Shown: positions 28,581 to 36,956, numbered from the stretch's first letter. The stretch: 64,000 nucleotides of DNA from Streptomyces sp. NBC_01451 (GCF_036227485.1 NZ_CP109479.1:1054001-1118000); one strand, 5' to 3'. Numbers and translations: made by a program. Notes: generated by a model not told the origin, from the sequence alone.

Positions 28581-28613
28581 TGGGCGTCCTGGGCGTCCTG
28601 GGCGTCCTGGGCG
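28581..28613. repeat. 9-bp tandem repeat tract
   Basis: tgggcgtcc is repeated at 28581, 28590 and 28599, then a partial tgggcg at 28608. It is intergenic, between the CHAT and LuxR stops, and probably varies in copy number. Confidence 0.8.
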
Positions 28614-28651
28614 TTCGCGATCGGCGGAGTCCACCGAGACGCCCCCGCCGG

Positions 28652-30526
28652 TCACGCCGACCGCGTGGTCGGTGCCTCCTCCAGGAGCAGCCACCGCAGG
28701 GCGCCCCGGTCGCTCGCGCCGAGCCGCGTGTAGGCGCTGTACAGGTGGTTCCCGACCGTACGGATGGACAGGGTGAGCCGGTCCGCGATCTGGCGGTTGC
28801 TCAGGCCGGCCGCCGCCAGGGTGACGATCTGGCGCTGGCGCACGGTGAGTTCACCGAGGACCAGACCGGACAGCGCCGGGGTACGGGCACCCTGGCAGCG
28901 CCGGGCGAGGGTCATCGCCCGGGAACGGGACCTGCGGGCGGCGCGCGGGTCGCGGTGCACCGGGACGGCCTGGGCGTGCGCCTCGGCGGCGAAGAGCAAC
29001 AGGCCGCGCCTCTCCAGGAGTTCGGCGGCACGGTCCAGTGCGGGGCCGTCCTGGCGGGCGAGCGCGTCGGCGTGCCGGGCCAGGGGTGCGGCGCCCTCGC
29101 CGGGCAGTCGGGCGAGCCGGTCCGCGACCAGGTGCGGGGCCCCGAGACGTACGGCGTCGTACAGGACGTACGCCTCCCCCTCCTCGCCCCCGGGGTCCGT
29201 GACCGACTCCAGCGCCCCGGCGATGTCGCCGTGCGCTGCCCGCAGCCACGGGGTCGTCCGCCCCGGGGACGCGGCTGCGACCTCGCTCAACTGGGTTGCC
29301 GCCAGTGCCAGTTCCGTACGGCAGGACGGGTCGTCCGGGGTGCCGCGCAGGCCTTCCCTGGCCCAGGACAGGGCCTCGCGCAGCTCTCCGCGCAGTCGGG
29401 CGAAACGGGCCCGTACGGTCGCGTAGTCGGCCGGTACGGCAGGGTGCGGGACCGTGCTCTCGGCCGCCAGCCAGTCGCCGACGGGGCCCGCCGGTCCCTG
29501 GACGTCGGTGCGCTCGATACGGTGGGCCAGTTCGGCGCGCTCGGCGTCCAGGGCCGACGCGCACTCGGCCGGGGTGCGGGACAGCCGCCCGGCCCGGAGT
29601 CGGCCGGCGCCCGCCCGCAGGACGGGGCCGTGCAGGGGGTGGGCGAGGCGGACCTCGGACGGCGCGTCGACACGGATCAGGCCCTCGGCTTCGAGGCGTT
29701 CGAGTGCGTCCAGGTCCAGGTCGGCGAGGTCCAGCGGGAGCGGTTCGCTGAACGCCAGGCGTTCCAGGGCGTCCCGTTCCTCGGCGCAGTCGCGGTTCAG
29801 GTCCTGACCGGCCCGTTCGCGGACCGCAGCCGTCACAGGAACCGGGCCCCGCCACATCAACTCGTCTGCTTCCATAGTGAGTTCGCCGCGTTCGCGCAGC
29901 GCGCCGACCAGGTCGCGCAGCAGCCGCAGGTCGCCCTGGCAGAGGTGGTGCAGGCGGCGGGCGGTGAGCGGCTCGACCGGGCCGCCGGCGCCGGCCGCGA
30001 CCAGCTGGGCGGTTTCCTCGCGGGGCAGCGGCTCCAGGACGAGACGCGGCAGCACCTCGCCGGTCCACAGCCGGGACACCGCGCCGGGCGCCGGAACCCC
30101 GTCCGTCGCCACCACGAGCAGCCGGGTGCGTCCGTGCACCGCGAGCTGGTGGACCAGGGCGGCCGAGGAGTCGTCCAGCAGATGGGCGTCGTCGACCAGC
30201 AACGTTCGTACACCGGAGAGGAGTTGGAGCGCGTGGTGCAAGGACGCCTGCTCCGGGAGGAGATGGGCGAACGCGGCGAAGGGGATGTCCCGCGCCTCGG
30301 GCGTGCCGATCACCTTCACGCATTCGGCACCCCGGACGGCCTCCGTGACGAGACGGGTCTTGCCTCGCCCGGACGGGCCGGTCACCACGACGCCGTGCCG
30401 TTCGGCCGTCAACGACCGGCGGATCAGGTCCAGTTCGTCGTCCCGGCCGGTGAACGGCCAGGGCAGTTCCAGGGTCTTGGCGTCCTGTACGAAAGTCGTC
30501 ACGTGAACAGGAGTCGGCCTACTCAC
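28652..30526 (-). CDS. LuxR-family regulator with AAA-type ATPase domain
   Basis: This is a 624-residue LAL-like regulator. The N-terminal ATPase has Walker A GPSGRGKTRL (about 49-58) and Walker B VRTLLVDDAHLLDD. The middle is Leu/Arg/Ala-rich helical repeat and the LuxR HTH is at about 550-615 ([25 protein letters not shown]). It is shorter than typical 900-residue LAL proteins because the central repeat is reduced. The start is GTG 30526; no clear ribosome binding site is seen, and GTG near 30502 is possible. The start codon sits in one arm of a long inverted repeat shared with the divergent metalloprotease gene, so autoregulation and control of that gene are likely. Confidence 0.87.
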   Translation of the reverse strand: MSRPTPVHVTTFVQDAKTLELPWPFTGRDDELDLIRRSLTAERHGVVVTGPSGRGKTRLVTEAVRGAECVKVIGTPEARDIPFAAFAHLLPEQASLHHALQLLSGVRTLLVDDAHLLDDSSAALVHQLAVHGRTRLLVVATDGVPAPGAVSRLWTGEVLPRLVLEPLPREETAQLVAAGAGGPVEPLTARRLHHLCQGDLRLLRDLVGALRERGELTMEADELMWRGPVPVTAAVRERAGQDLNRDCAEERDALERLAFSEPLPLDLADLDLDALERLEAEGLIRVDAPSEVRLAHPLHGPVLRAGAGRLRAGRLSRTPAECASALDAERAELAHRIERTDVQGPAGPVGDWLAAESTVPHPAVPADYATVRARFARLRGELREALSWAREGLRGTPDDPSCRTELALAATQLSEVAAASPGRTTPWLRAAHGDIAGALESVTDPGGEEGEAYVLYDAVRLGAPHLVADRLARLPGEGAAPLARHADALARQDGPALDRAAELLERRGLLLFAAEAHAQAVPVHRDPRAARRSRSRAMTLARRCQGARTPALSGLVLGELTVRQRQIVTLAAAGLSNRQIADRLTLSIRTVGNHLYSAYTRLGASDRGALRWLLLEEAPTTRSA

Positions 30527-30561
30527 CTTTGATACAGGCCGACTTGAGTAGGCCTCGACTC
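30511..30561. promoter_or_regulatory. Long inverted repeat between LuxR and metalloprotease genes
   Basis: Arms gagtc-ggcctactca (30511-30525) and tgagtaggcc-tcgactc (30545-30561) pair over 15 bp with a 2-nt bulge; the inner 10 bp are perfect. The spacer is 19 nt. It covers the LuxR start codon and lies 17 bp before the metalloprotease GTG. It could be a double-half-site operator or an mRNA hairpin. Confidence 0.7.
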
Positions 30562-30577
30562 AGGCGCCCGAGCGCCC

Positions 30578-31684
30578 GTGAGTCGCAGTCTGTTCCTCAT
30601 GAACGCACGGTTCTGCTCGCTCCCGCAGCAACCGGCCCCCACCTACGCACCGGGGTTGCCGGCCGAGCGGCTCAGTGCGCTCCTGTCGGGGCGCCTGATG
30701 TGGGTGAACGGCACCGTGCTCCACTACTACTTCTTCGACCGGGACAGCGACGGCTCGGTCATCCCACTGCCGGGGACGGGGGAAACCCGGTGGGAGTCAT
30801 GGGTCGGCGCCGAGGCACAGCGCGAGGTTGTCCGCGACTGTTTCCGGGAGTGGCTCGACCTGGGGATCGGGCTGTCGTTCGTCGAGGTGCGCGACCGATC
30901 GGAGGCCGAACTGCGCATCGGGTTCCAGACCGGTGACGGTTCGTACTCCACGGTCGGGCGGGACGCACTCTCGGTGGGTCTGGGGCGGCGCACGATGAAC
31001 TTCGGCTGGGATCTGACCGCGCCCGGGGAGCGCGCGACGGCCCTGCACGAGATCGGGCACGCCCTGGGCATGCTCCACGAGCATCAGAACCCGTTCGCCG
31101 GCATCCACTGGGACGACGAGGCCGTGTACGACGACCTGGCCGGACCGCCCAACTTCTGGGGCCGCGACAAGACGTACTTCAACATTCTCCGCAAGCTCGA
31201 CCCGGACGAGGTCAACGGCTCTGTCTGGGACCCGCTGTCGATCATGGAGTATCCGTTCTCGGCGGGGCTGGTCCTCGAACCGGAGCAGTTCCGGTCCGGG
31301 GTGAAGCCCTTGGGGACTCTCTCCCCGGCCGACAAGGAGTTCGTGCTCCGCTGGTATCCGCCGACGGGCACGTGCGCACCGGCCGGACTCGCGCCTTTCA
31401 GGTCCGCGCCCCTGCACCTCGGCGCGGGCGAGCAGGCCGACTTCGGCATCGCGCCGCCGGAGACCCGCGACTACACCGTGGGGACCTTCGGGGAGAGCGA
31501 CACGGTTGTCGCGGTCTTCGAGGAGATCGACGGCGAGCCCCGTTACCTCTCCGCCGAGGACGACGGCGGCTCCCCGTACAACGCCCATGTCAGGGTCCGG
31601 CTCGTCAAGGGCCGCCGCTACTTCGTCCGCGTACGCCTTTACTCCACATGGGGATCGGGGGAAACGGCCGTCATGTGCTGGTGA
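30578..31684 (+). CDS. Astacin-like zinc metalloprotease with C-terminal beta domain
   Basis: The 368-residue protein carries the full astacin zinc signature HExxHxxGxxHE: H157, E158, H161, G164, H167, E168 (ALHEIGHALGMLHEHQNP). The Met-turn follows in PLSIMEYPF. Residues from about 285 form a beta-rich C-terminal domain (YTVGTFGESDTVVAVFEE, VRLVKGRRYFVRVRL) resembling PPC domains. No signal peptide is visible from GTG 30578 or from the internal ATG at 30599, so export would need another route. It is divergent from the LuxR regulator and next to the CHAT/S8 protease module. Confidence 0.85.
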   Translation: MSRSLFLMNARFCSLPQQPAPTYAPGLPAERLSALLSGRLMWVNGTVLHYYFFDRDSDGSVIPLPGTGETRWESWVGAEAQREVVRDCFREWLDLGIGLSFVEVRDRSEAELRIGFQTGDGSYSTVGRDALSVGLGRRTMNFGWDLTAPGERATALHEIGHALGMLHEHQNPFAGIHWDDEAVYDDLAGPPNFWGRDKTYFNILRKLDPDEVNGSVWDPLSIMEYPFSAGLVLEPEQFRSGVKPLGTLSPADKEFVLRWYPPTGTCAPAGLAPFRSAPLHLGAGEQADFGIAPPETRDYTVGTFGESDTVVAVFEEIDGEPRYLSAEDDGGSPYNAHVRVRLVKGRRYFVRVRLYSTWGSGETAVMCW

Positions 31685-31757
31685 AGCTGGGGGCAGAGAC
31701 CAGCGCATGACGGCCGCCGCGAACGAATCAGACCACCCGTCGGGCACTCGGGGGAGC

Positions 31758-31801
31758 GGTCGAGGACGTCACCTTCATGGGGGAGGGTGACGTCCTCGAC
31801 C
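31758..31801. terminator. Bidirectional terminator with 16-bp perfect stem
   Basis: Arms ggtcgaggacgtcacc (31758-31773) and ggtgacgtcctcgacc (31786-31801) are perfect complements with a 12-nt loop. It lies between convergent genes, which favours termination, although the stem is unusually long. Confidence 0.75.
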
Positions 31802-31819
31802 ACGCCATGTACGTCGACT

Positions 31820-33193
31820 TCAGGACGCCGCGCGCTCCCCCGCCGCCTTGTCGGGGTGGGTGAGGCGGAGGTGGTCGCGGAATGTGGTGCCTTCGTATTC
31901 GGTGCGGTAGACGCCGCGTTCCTGGAGGAGGGGGACGACGGTGTCGGCGAAGGTGTCGAGGCCGCCGGGGGTGATGTGGGGGACCAGGATGAAGCCGTCG
32001 GCGGCGTCTGCCTGGACGAGGTCGTTGATGGCGGCGGCGACGGTGGCCGCGGATCCGACGAAGTTCTGCCGGTTGCCGGTCTCGATGACGAGGTCCCGGA
32101 TGGACCACTTGTTGGCGGCGGCGCGTTCACGCCATTCACGGGCGGTGGCCAGCGGGTCGCGGTACATCCGTACCTGGGCCCGGCCGCGGGCGATGGTGTG
32201 CTCGCCGGGGTCGGGGTCGATGTCGGGCAGCGGCCCGTCGGGGTCGTAGGCGGACAGGTCCCGGTTCCAGACGAACTCCAGGTGTTTGATCGCGGTGGCG
32301 CCGCTGACCTGCTGGCGGCGTACCTCGTGGGCCAGTTCCTCCGCGTCGGCGTCGGTGTCGCCCAGGACGAAGCTCGCGGCGGGCAGGATCTTCAGCTGGT
32401 CGGGGTGGCGGCCGTACTTGGCGAGGCGGTTCTTGACGTCGGTGTAGAAGGCCTGGCCCTCGGTGAGGGTGGCATGACGGCTGAAGATGGCATCCGCGGT
32501 GGAGGCGGCGAACTCGCGGCCCTCGTCGGAGTCGCCGGCCTGGAAGATCACGGGGCGGCCCTGTGGGGAGCGGGGCACGTTGAACTGGCCCTCGATGTCG
32601 AAGTGCTGCCCGGAGTGGACGAACGCGCCCGCCTTGGCGTCGCGCAGGAAGGTGCCGCCCGGCTGGTCGGCGAGGATCTCGTCACCCTGCCAGGAGTCGA
32701 AGAGTTCGCCCGCGGTCTGGAGGAACTCCCTGGCCCGTGAGTAGCGCTCCTGCTGGGGGAGGAAGCCGCCGCGGCGGAAGTTCTCGCCGGTGAAGGCGTC
32801 CCAGGAGGTGACGACGTTCCAGGCGGCGCGGCCGGCGGAGAGGTGGTCGAGGCTGGCGAACTGGCGGGCCACCTCGTAGGGCTCGTTGAAGGTCGAGTTG
32901 ATGGTGCCGGTCAGGCCCAGGTGCTCGGTGACGGCGGCGAGCGCGGCCAGGACGGTGAAGGTGTCGGGGCGCCCCACGACGTCCAGGTCATAGATTTTCC
33001 CGCCCTGTTCACGCAACCTCAGGCCCTCGGCGAGGAAGAGGAAGTCGAACCTGGCGCGTTCGGCGGTGCGGGCGAAGTGGGCGAAGGAGCTGAACTCGAT
33101 GTGGCTGCCGGCCTGCGGGTCGCTCCACACGGTGGTGTTGTTGACACCGGGGAAGTGCGCGGCCAGATGGATCTGCTTCAGCGGCTTGCTCAT
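31820..33193 (-). CDS. NtaA/SnaA/DszA-family flavin monooxygenase
   Basis: This 457-residue LLM-class flavin-dependent oxidoreductase contains family blocks AAHFPGVNNTTVWSDPQAGS near the N-terminus, FDFLFLAEGLRLREQ, GRAAWNVVTSWDAFTGENF and RYSRAREFL. These FMNH2-dependent enzymes cleave C-S, C-N or sulfone bonds of small organics. The start is ATG 33193 with GGGAAGGACC upstream; a longer open frame is a shadow. It is the second gene after a Cys leader peptide, 20 bp behind another LLM enzyme, so a role in sulfur scavenging from organosulfur compounds is likely. The exact substrate cannot be read from sequence. Confidence 0.9.
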   Translation of the reverse strand: MSKPLKQIHLAAHFPGVNNTTVWSDPQAGSHIEFSSFAHFARTAERARFDFLFLAEGLRLREQGGKIYDLDVVGRPDTFTVLAALAAVTEHLGLTGTINSTFNEPYEVARQFASLDHLSAGRAAWNVVTSWDAFTGENFRRGGFLPQQERYSRAREFLQTAGELFDSWQGDEILADQPGGTFLRDAKAGAFVHSGQHFDIEGQFNVPRSPQGRPVIFQAGDSDEGREFAASTADAIFSRHATLTEGQAFYTDVKNRLAKYGRHPDQLKILPAASFVLGDTDADAEELAHEVRRQQVSGATAIKHLEFVWNRDLSAYDPDGPLPDIDPDPGEHTIARGRAQVRMYRDPLATAREWRERAAANKWSIRDLVIETGNRQNFVGSAATVAAAINDLVQADAADGFILVPHITPGGLDTFADTVVPLLQERGVYRTEYEGTTFRDHLRLTHPDKAAGERAAS

Positions 33194-33213
33194 GGTCGTA
33201 CGGTCCTTCCCGA

Positions 33214-34464
33214 TCAGGCGCCGGCAGCAGCGGAACCAGCAGAGACAGAGGCAAAGGCAGGGGTGGTTGTGGTGGTGTAGCGGTTGGCGGGGCGGGGCAG
33301 GCCCAGCAGCCCGCGCAGGGTGTCGGCCTCGTACACCGTCCGGAAGACACCCCGGCGCTGGAGTTCGGGAACCAGTTTCCGGGTGATCGCGGGGAGGTCG
33401 TGCCCGACGACGGCGGGCCGCAGCCGGAACCCCGACAGCCCCGCCGCCACCCACTCCTCCACCAGATCCGCGAGCTGGACCGGCGTACCGGCGAAGATCC
33501 GGGCGTCGCTGGTGTATTCGTACCCGGCCAGCGCATCCAGACGATCCCGGCGGGCCCTCGCGGCGGCCTCGGTGTCGTCGAGGAAGACCACCACGTCCCC
33601 GAACACGTGCAGGAGTTCACCGGCCCGGCCGGCCGCCGACTGCTCGGCACGGATCTCCCCGACGATGGCGCGGGCCTGGGCGCCATCGTGCGGCGTGACA
33701 TAGCCGACGTCGGCGGCCCGGGCCACCAGCCGGTAGGGAACCGTCTCGTGGGCCAGCGCGGTCACGACCGGCTGGCCCTGCGGCGGGCGGGGCGTGATCG
33801 ACGGTCCCTTGACGCTGAAGTGCGGGCTCTCGAAGTCGACGTAGTGCAGCTTGTCGCGGTCGATGAAACGGCCGGTGGCGGTGTCGCGGATCTCCGCGTC
33901 GTCCTCCCAGCTGTCCCAGAGCCGACGCACCACCTCCACATAGTCGGCGGCCTCGTCGAAGAGGACCGCCACGGACTCCCACGCATGCGGGTCGTTGAGA
34001 GGGTCGATGTGCGGCAGCGTACGACGCCCGAAGTGCGCGGCCTCGTTCTGACGGGCACTGATCTGAACACGCAGCCCCGCACGGCCGGTGCTCACATAAT
34101 CGAGGGTGGCGATCGCCTTCGAGAGATGGAACGGCTCCGTGTGGGTGGCGACAACCGTCGGGACGATACCGATGTGCCGGGTCAGCGGGGCGACGCGGGC
34201 CGCGATGAGGACAGCGTCCAGACGGCCCCGGACCTGGTCCGTGCAGCCGTCCGGCTCGACGGGATGCGAGGACTGGAGACCGAGACCGTCCTCGATCGTC
34301 ACGAAGTCGAGCAGCCCGCGCTCGGCCTCCGCGACCAGATCGGCCCAATAGCGGGCAGTGAACAACTCACCCGGCCGCGCGACGGGCTCACGCCAGGCCG
34401 CCGGATGCCAGCCGGCGCCGTCCAGAGCGACAGCAAGATGCAGAGGAGAGGGTGACAAGGACAC
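33214..34464 (-). CDS. LLM-class flavin-dependent oxidoreductase
   Basis: This is a 416-residue bacterial-luciferase-fold enzyme. N-terminal LAVALDGAGWHPAAWREP and LDFVTIEDGLGLQSS, then APLTRHIGIVPTVVATHTEPFHLSKAIATLD are typical of the NtaA-like subgroup, as is STGRAGLRVQISARQ. It uses reduced flavin from a separate reductase; none is encoded nearby. It is the first structural gene after the leader peptide at 34513-34602 and is followed by a second LLM enzyme, the usual pairing in actinobacterial organosulfur loci. Confidence 0.88.
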   Translation of the reverse strand: MSLSPSPLHLAVALDGAGWHPAAWREPVARPGELFTARYWADLVAEAERGLLDFVTIEDGLGLQSSHPVEPDGCTDQVRGRLDAVLIAARVAPLTRHIGIVPTVVATHTEPFHLSKAIATLDYVSTGRAGLRVQISARQNEAAHFGRRTLPHIDPLNDPHAWESVAVLFDEAADYVEVVRRLWDSWEDDAEIRDTATGRFIDRDKLHYVDFESPHFSVKGPSITPRPPQGQPVVTALAHETVPYRLVARAADVGYVTPHDGAQARAIVGEIRAEQSAAGRAGELLHVFGDVVVFLDDTEAAARARRDRLDALAGYEYTSDARIFAGTPVQLADLVEEWVAAGLSGFRLRPAVVGHDLPAITRKLVPELQRRGVFRTVYEADTLRGLLGLPRPANRYTTTTTPAFASVSAGSAAAGA

Positions 34465-34512
34465 GAGAGTGACGCCTTCCTGATCGACCGTACGAAGGGG
34501 CGGGACAGCGGG

Positions 34513-34602
34513 TCAGGAACGACAGAGCGCGCCGGCCACACGCAGGAGGTCGATGTGGCGCCGCGAGTACAGCCTCGGGCGGCACGGGATGGGCTTGGGC
34601 AC
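34513..34602 (-). CDS. Putative Cys leader peptide of the LLM operon
   Basis: This is a 29-codon ORF from GTG 34602 (VPKPIPCRPRLYSRRHIDLL...VAGALCRS). It carries the RRHIDL-L-R-V...C signature of the short 'putative leader peptides' found ahead of sulfur genes in Streptomyces. The Cys codon two residues before the end fits a translation-coupled sensor of cysteine supply for the LLM genes that start 48 bp downstream. The start codon is uncertain because no strong ribosome binding site is seen. Confidence 0.72.
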   Translation of the reverse strand: MPKPIPCRPRLYSRRHIDLLRVAGALCRS

Positions 34603-34676
34603 GACGTCGTCAACAATCCGATGACGCCGCATGTTCCGGTCATTTGTGTCGGCCGGATGAAGACCGGCCAGGTTCA

Positions 34677-34694
34677 GCGCGCCGTAAGGCGCGC
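34677..34694 (-). terminator. Short GC hairpin after the GST-Xi-like gene
   Basis: gcgcgcc-gtaa-ggcgcgc, a perfect 7-bp stem with a tetraloop. A second stem ggccgg/ccggcc lies at 34651-34669. Both are downstream of the gene ending at 34785 and upstream of the leader peptide. They are consistent with termination but could belong to the leader's 5' region. Confidence 0.4.
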
Positions 34695-34784
34695 GGCTGC
34701 GCCGACATGCGGCTGCGTCGCGTGGGCGCGACCAGCTCCCACCGGGCTGGGCCGGGCCGGACCAGGCCGCGGTGAACAAGCCGC

Positions 34785-35654
34785 CTATCCAGCGGAGCCG
34801 TCCGCGTATGCCGCCCAGTCCAGAATCTGTACGGCGGCCCCCGCTGCCTCCAGCCCCCGGCAGTCGGCGTGGTGCCGGCGGGCGATGGCGTCGAGGTCGA
34901 GGTGGGGGCCGAATGAGGGGTGGGCGGCAAGGCGGCGGGCGTAGGCCCACAGGGCCGGGTGGTCGGCGACGCGGTGCACGGCGGCGGCGTCCAGGTGCCA
35001 GCGGTGCACGGTGTCGAGGCGTACCAGGCTGACCCACAACTCCACATCAGCGGCGGTCAGTTGGTCACCCAGCAGATACGGGTCCGCGGCGAGCCGCGCG
35101 TTCAGCGAGCCCAGGGTGCGCAGCAGGGAGGCGAGCGCGTCGGCACGGTCGCCGTCCTCGGCGGCGGCGTCTCCGGCTCGCTGGGCAGCCGCGTCGACGC
35201 CCTGGGCGCACAGGCGCTCGACGGCCTCGATCTCCGCGTCCAGGCCGCACGGGTACAGCGTGGGGCGACCGCCGCCGAAGTGCCGGGACAGGTCCCGCAG
35301 GATGTCCGGGGTGTGCGTGCTGACGATCCGCCCCGACCAGTCGTCGCTGAGCACCGGGACCGTGGCCACGCCGGAGTAGCGGTGCGCGCTCGCCTCGTAC
35401 AGCGGGCGCAGGGCGGAGTGCTCGCCGCCGGGGGCGTCGGGCACGGCGGGCAGTTCGGTCACGGGACAGGCCGCGCCGAGGCCGAGCAGGCTGTGGGTGA
35501 CGGCGATCCGGAGACAGTCCGGGTCGGCCGGGGACAGGTGGAGGCGGTAGCGGCGCGGCACGGCGTAGTGGCCGCTGCGCGCGTCCCGGCCGAGTCGGCC
35601 ACGGAAGGCCGGGGCGGGGCGGGCGGAGGTGGCGGCCAGTGGTGTGACGGTCAT
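34785..35654 (-). CDS. Glutathione S-transferase Xi-like protein lacking the CPW motif
   Basis: This 289-residue protein resembles glutathionyl-hydroquinone reductases (ECM4/YqjG). Helical C-terminal parts YPCGLDAEIEAVERLCAQGV, YLLGDQLTAADVELWVSLVRLDTV and HPALWAYARRLAAHPSF fit the GST_C fold. In the thioredoxin-like half the family motif A-C-P-W-A-H-R appears here as A-D44-P-D-C47-L-R, so the catalytic Cys is replaced by Asp and a Cys sits three positions later. Actinobacteria use mycothiol, not glutathione, so a changed thiol site is plausible. It follows its own Cys leader peptide and is in a sulfur locus. Confidence 0.72.
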   Translation of the reverse strand: MTVTPLAATSARPAPAFRGRLGRDARSGHYAVPRRYRLHLSPADPDCLRIAVTHSLLGLGAACPVTELPAVPDAPGGEHSALRPLYEASAHRYSGVATVPVLSDDWSGRIVSTHTPDILRDLSRHFGGGRPTLYPCGLDAEIEAVERLCAQGVDAAAQRAGDAAAEDGDRADALASLLRTLGSLNARLAADPYLLGDQLTAADVELWVSLVRLDTVHRWHLDAAAVHRVADHPALWAYARRLAAHPSFGPHLDLDAIARRHHADCRGLEAAGAAVQILDWAAYADGSAG

Positions 35655-35742
35655 GAGTCTCCCCAGGTGTGGTGCGCAGACGTACGCGCGGCGGAAGGCG
35701 TAGTCGGGGGCCGCCGTTGTGGCGCGGGCTGGGCGGCCGGGG

Positions 35743-35862
35743 TCAGCGCAGGGGGCTGATGGAGCTGCAGACGCGCTGCAGGTCGATGTGCCGGCGGGAG
35801 GTCAGCAGCGGGGTCGGCCGGGGTGCGCGGACCACCCGACTGGCGTTCGACTCCACGCGCAT
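35743..35862 (-). CDS. Putative Cys leader peptide of the GST-like gene
   Basis: The 39-residue ORF begins ATG (MRVESNASRVVRAPRPTP) and ends TSRRHIDLQRVCSSISPLR. It is the second copy of the RRHIDL...C leader signature in 1.3 kb. AGGGAAACAGG before the ATG is a usable ribosome binding site. It ends 88 bp before the GST-Xi-like gene. The cysteine codon after RRHIDLQRV is the likely sensing codon. Confidence 0.8.
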   Translation of the reverse strand: MRVESNASRVVRAPRPTPLLTSRRHIDLQRVCSSISPLR

Positions 35863-36398
35863 CCTGTTTCCCTACCTTTTCACTAGGATTCCCGTGGGGA
35901 GTGTCGATCGGCTCGCGGCCCACGTCAAGGGCGTCTCGTACGGCGGACGGTGCATGCCCCACCGATCCCCGGTGCCCCCGCCCATCTCCGGCGTCGCGTA
36001 CGCCGAAGGGTCCTCGCGGTGGGCTCGTAAAGCTCGTGAAGACAGAGCCGACGACGGCACCGACGGCATCCGAGGACCTGGGAAGCAGGGGACGACATGA
36101 GATTCCTGGAGCGCGGGCGCGCGCGACCCTCACCAGGTTGCCGCCCGGCATCGACGACGGGCTGCGGCCCCTGCCGCTGATGACGTTGGAGAGCCCCGGG
36201 GAGTCCGGGCATCGGACTGTTCCGTGAGTGCGGAGGCCCCGGGTTGCCGGCGCCGACGACCCGCCAGGGGCGGGGCGCCACCGCTCGCCGACCTGTACGG
36301 GCCCCGGCCGCATCCGCCCCGACTGATTCCGCCGGAGTCGGTGCACCGGCTGCTGCCGCTGATCGAGGGGCCCCGTGCCCGGAGGCGCTGCGCCGCCG
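35863..36398. other. Gap with no supported gene
   Basis: Apart from the leader promoter at its left end, no frame here looks like a conserved protein. From 36224 a plus-strand frame reads DLYGPRPHPPRLIPPESVHRLL and, after a shift of one frame near 36370, PCPEALRRRYLWCAV. That could be a decayed gene end, but I recognise no family. Confidence 0.4.
35871..35887 (-). promoter_or_regulatory. Inverted repeat ahead of the leader peptide
   Basis: On the minus strand CCTA-GTGAAAAGG-TAGG lies 8 bp before the leader ATG in an AT-richer stretch. The CCTA/TAGG arms resemble operators of small dimeric regulators such as Rrf2-type proteins. This is a weak candidate operator or promoter element. Confidence 0.35.
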
Positions 36399-36956
36399 CT
36401 ACCTGTGGTGCGCCGTGACCCCGTCCAGCGTCTGGGCGCACACGAGCCGCAGCCGTGCCCGCCCGCGGGTGAAGGCACCCTCGGCCGCTTTCAGCGAGAT
36501 CTGGTGCATACGAGCGAACTCCATGGTGGAGATGCCGTCTGCGCGGGCCAGCATGACCTGGCGCTCCCGGCCCCTCAGTTGCTGGACCTGGCGCAGCAGC
36601 CACCGTCCGAAGTCCTCGTCGCACACGTCCTCGTCCGGCAGCTCGGGCCTGCTGACGTGCGCGGTGCGGCCCACCAGCCGCCGTCTGCGCTCCAGTTCGC
36701 GATAGTGGTCGACGCACAGCCGCAGCGCGACCGAGGTCAGAAAGGGCCCGATCCGCTCCCGGTCGAGATTGTCGTGGGCCGCTGCCCGCAACATCGCCTC
36801 CTGGACGCAGTCCTCCGCGTCCTGGGCGGTCGGCAGCCGCCGCCGGACCAGTCGCATCAGTCTTTCCCGGTGGCCGGCGATCTCTACCCAGGACAACTCC
36901 CGAAGGATTTCTCCGTCGACGATGGCGACCTCATTTGAGCAGTTTTCCGAATTCAT
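36399..36956 (-). CDS. ECF-type RNA polymerase sigma factor
   Basis: From ATG 36956 the protein is 185 residues. Region 2 includes RERLMRLVRRRLPTAQDAEDCVQEAMLRAAA and region 4 QQLRGRERQVMLARADGIST followed by EFARMHQISLKAAEGAFTRG. The frame is open to 37130 but upstream codons look non-coding; GTG 36968 is a second candidate start. No anti-sigma gene is adjacent. The IorAB genes lie upstream on the same strand with a gap of about 330 bp. An inverted repeat 30 bp before the start may be an operator. Confidence 0.82.
   Translation of the reverse strand: MNSENCSNEVAIVDGEILRELSWVEIAGHRERLMRLVRRRLPTAQDAEDCVQEAMLRAAAHDNLDRERIGPFLTSVALRLCVDHYRELERRRRLVGRTAHVSRPELPDEDVCDEDFGRWLLRQVQQLRGRERQVMLARADGISTMEFARMHQISLKAAEGAFTRGRARLRLVCAQTLDGVTAHHR

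Noticed and set aside
31787..32740. Plus-strand frame over the LLM monooxygenase
   Set aside because: Shadow of the minus-strand flavin monooxygenase; Val/Gly-rich with no family match.
36224..36418. Small plus-strand ORF (DLYGPRPHPPRLIPPESVHR...)
   Set aside because: Partly protein-like, but I recognise no family and it seems to need a frameshift to continue. It is mentioned only under the gap entry.
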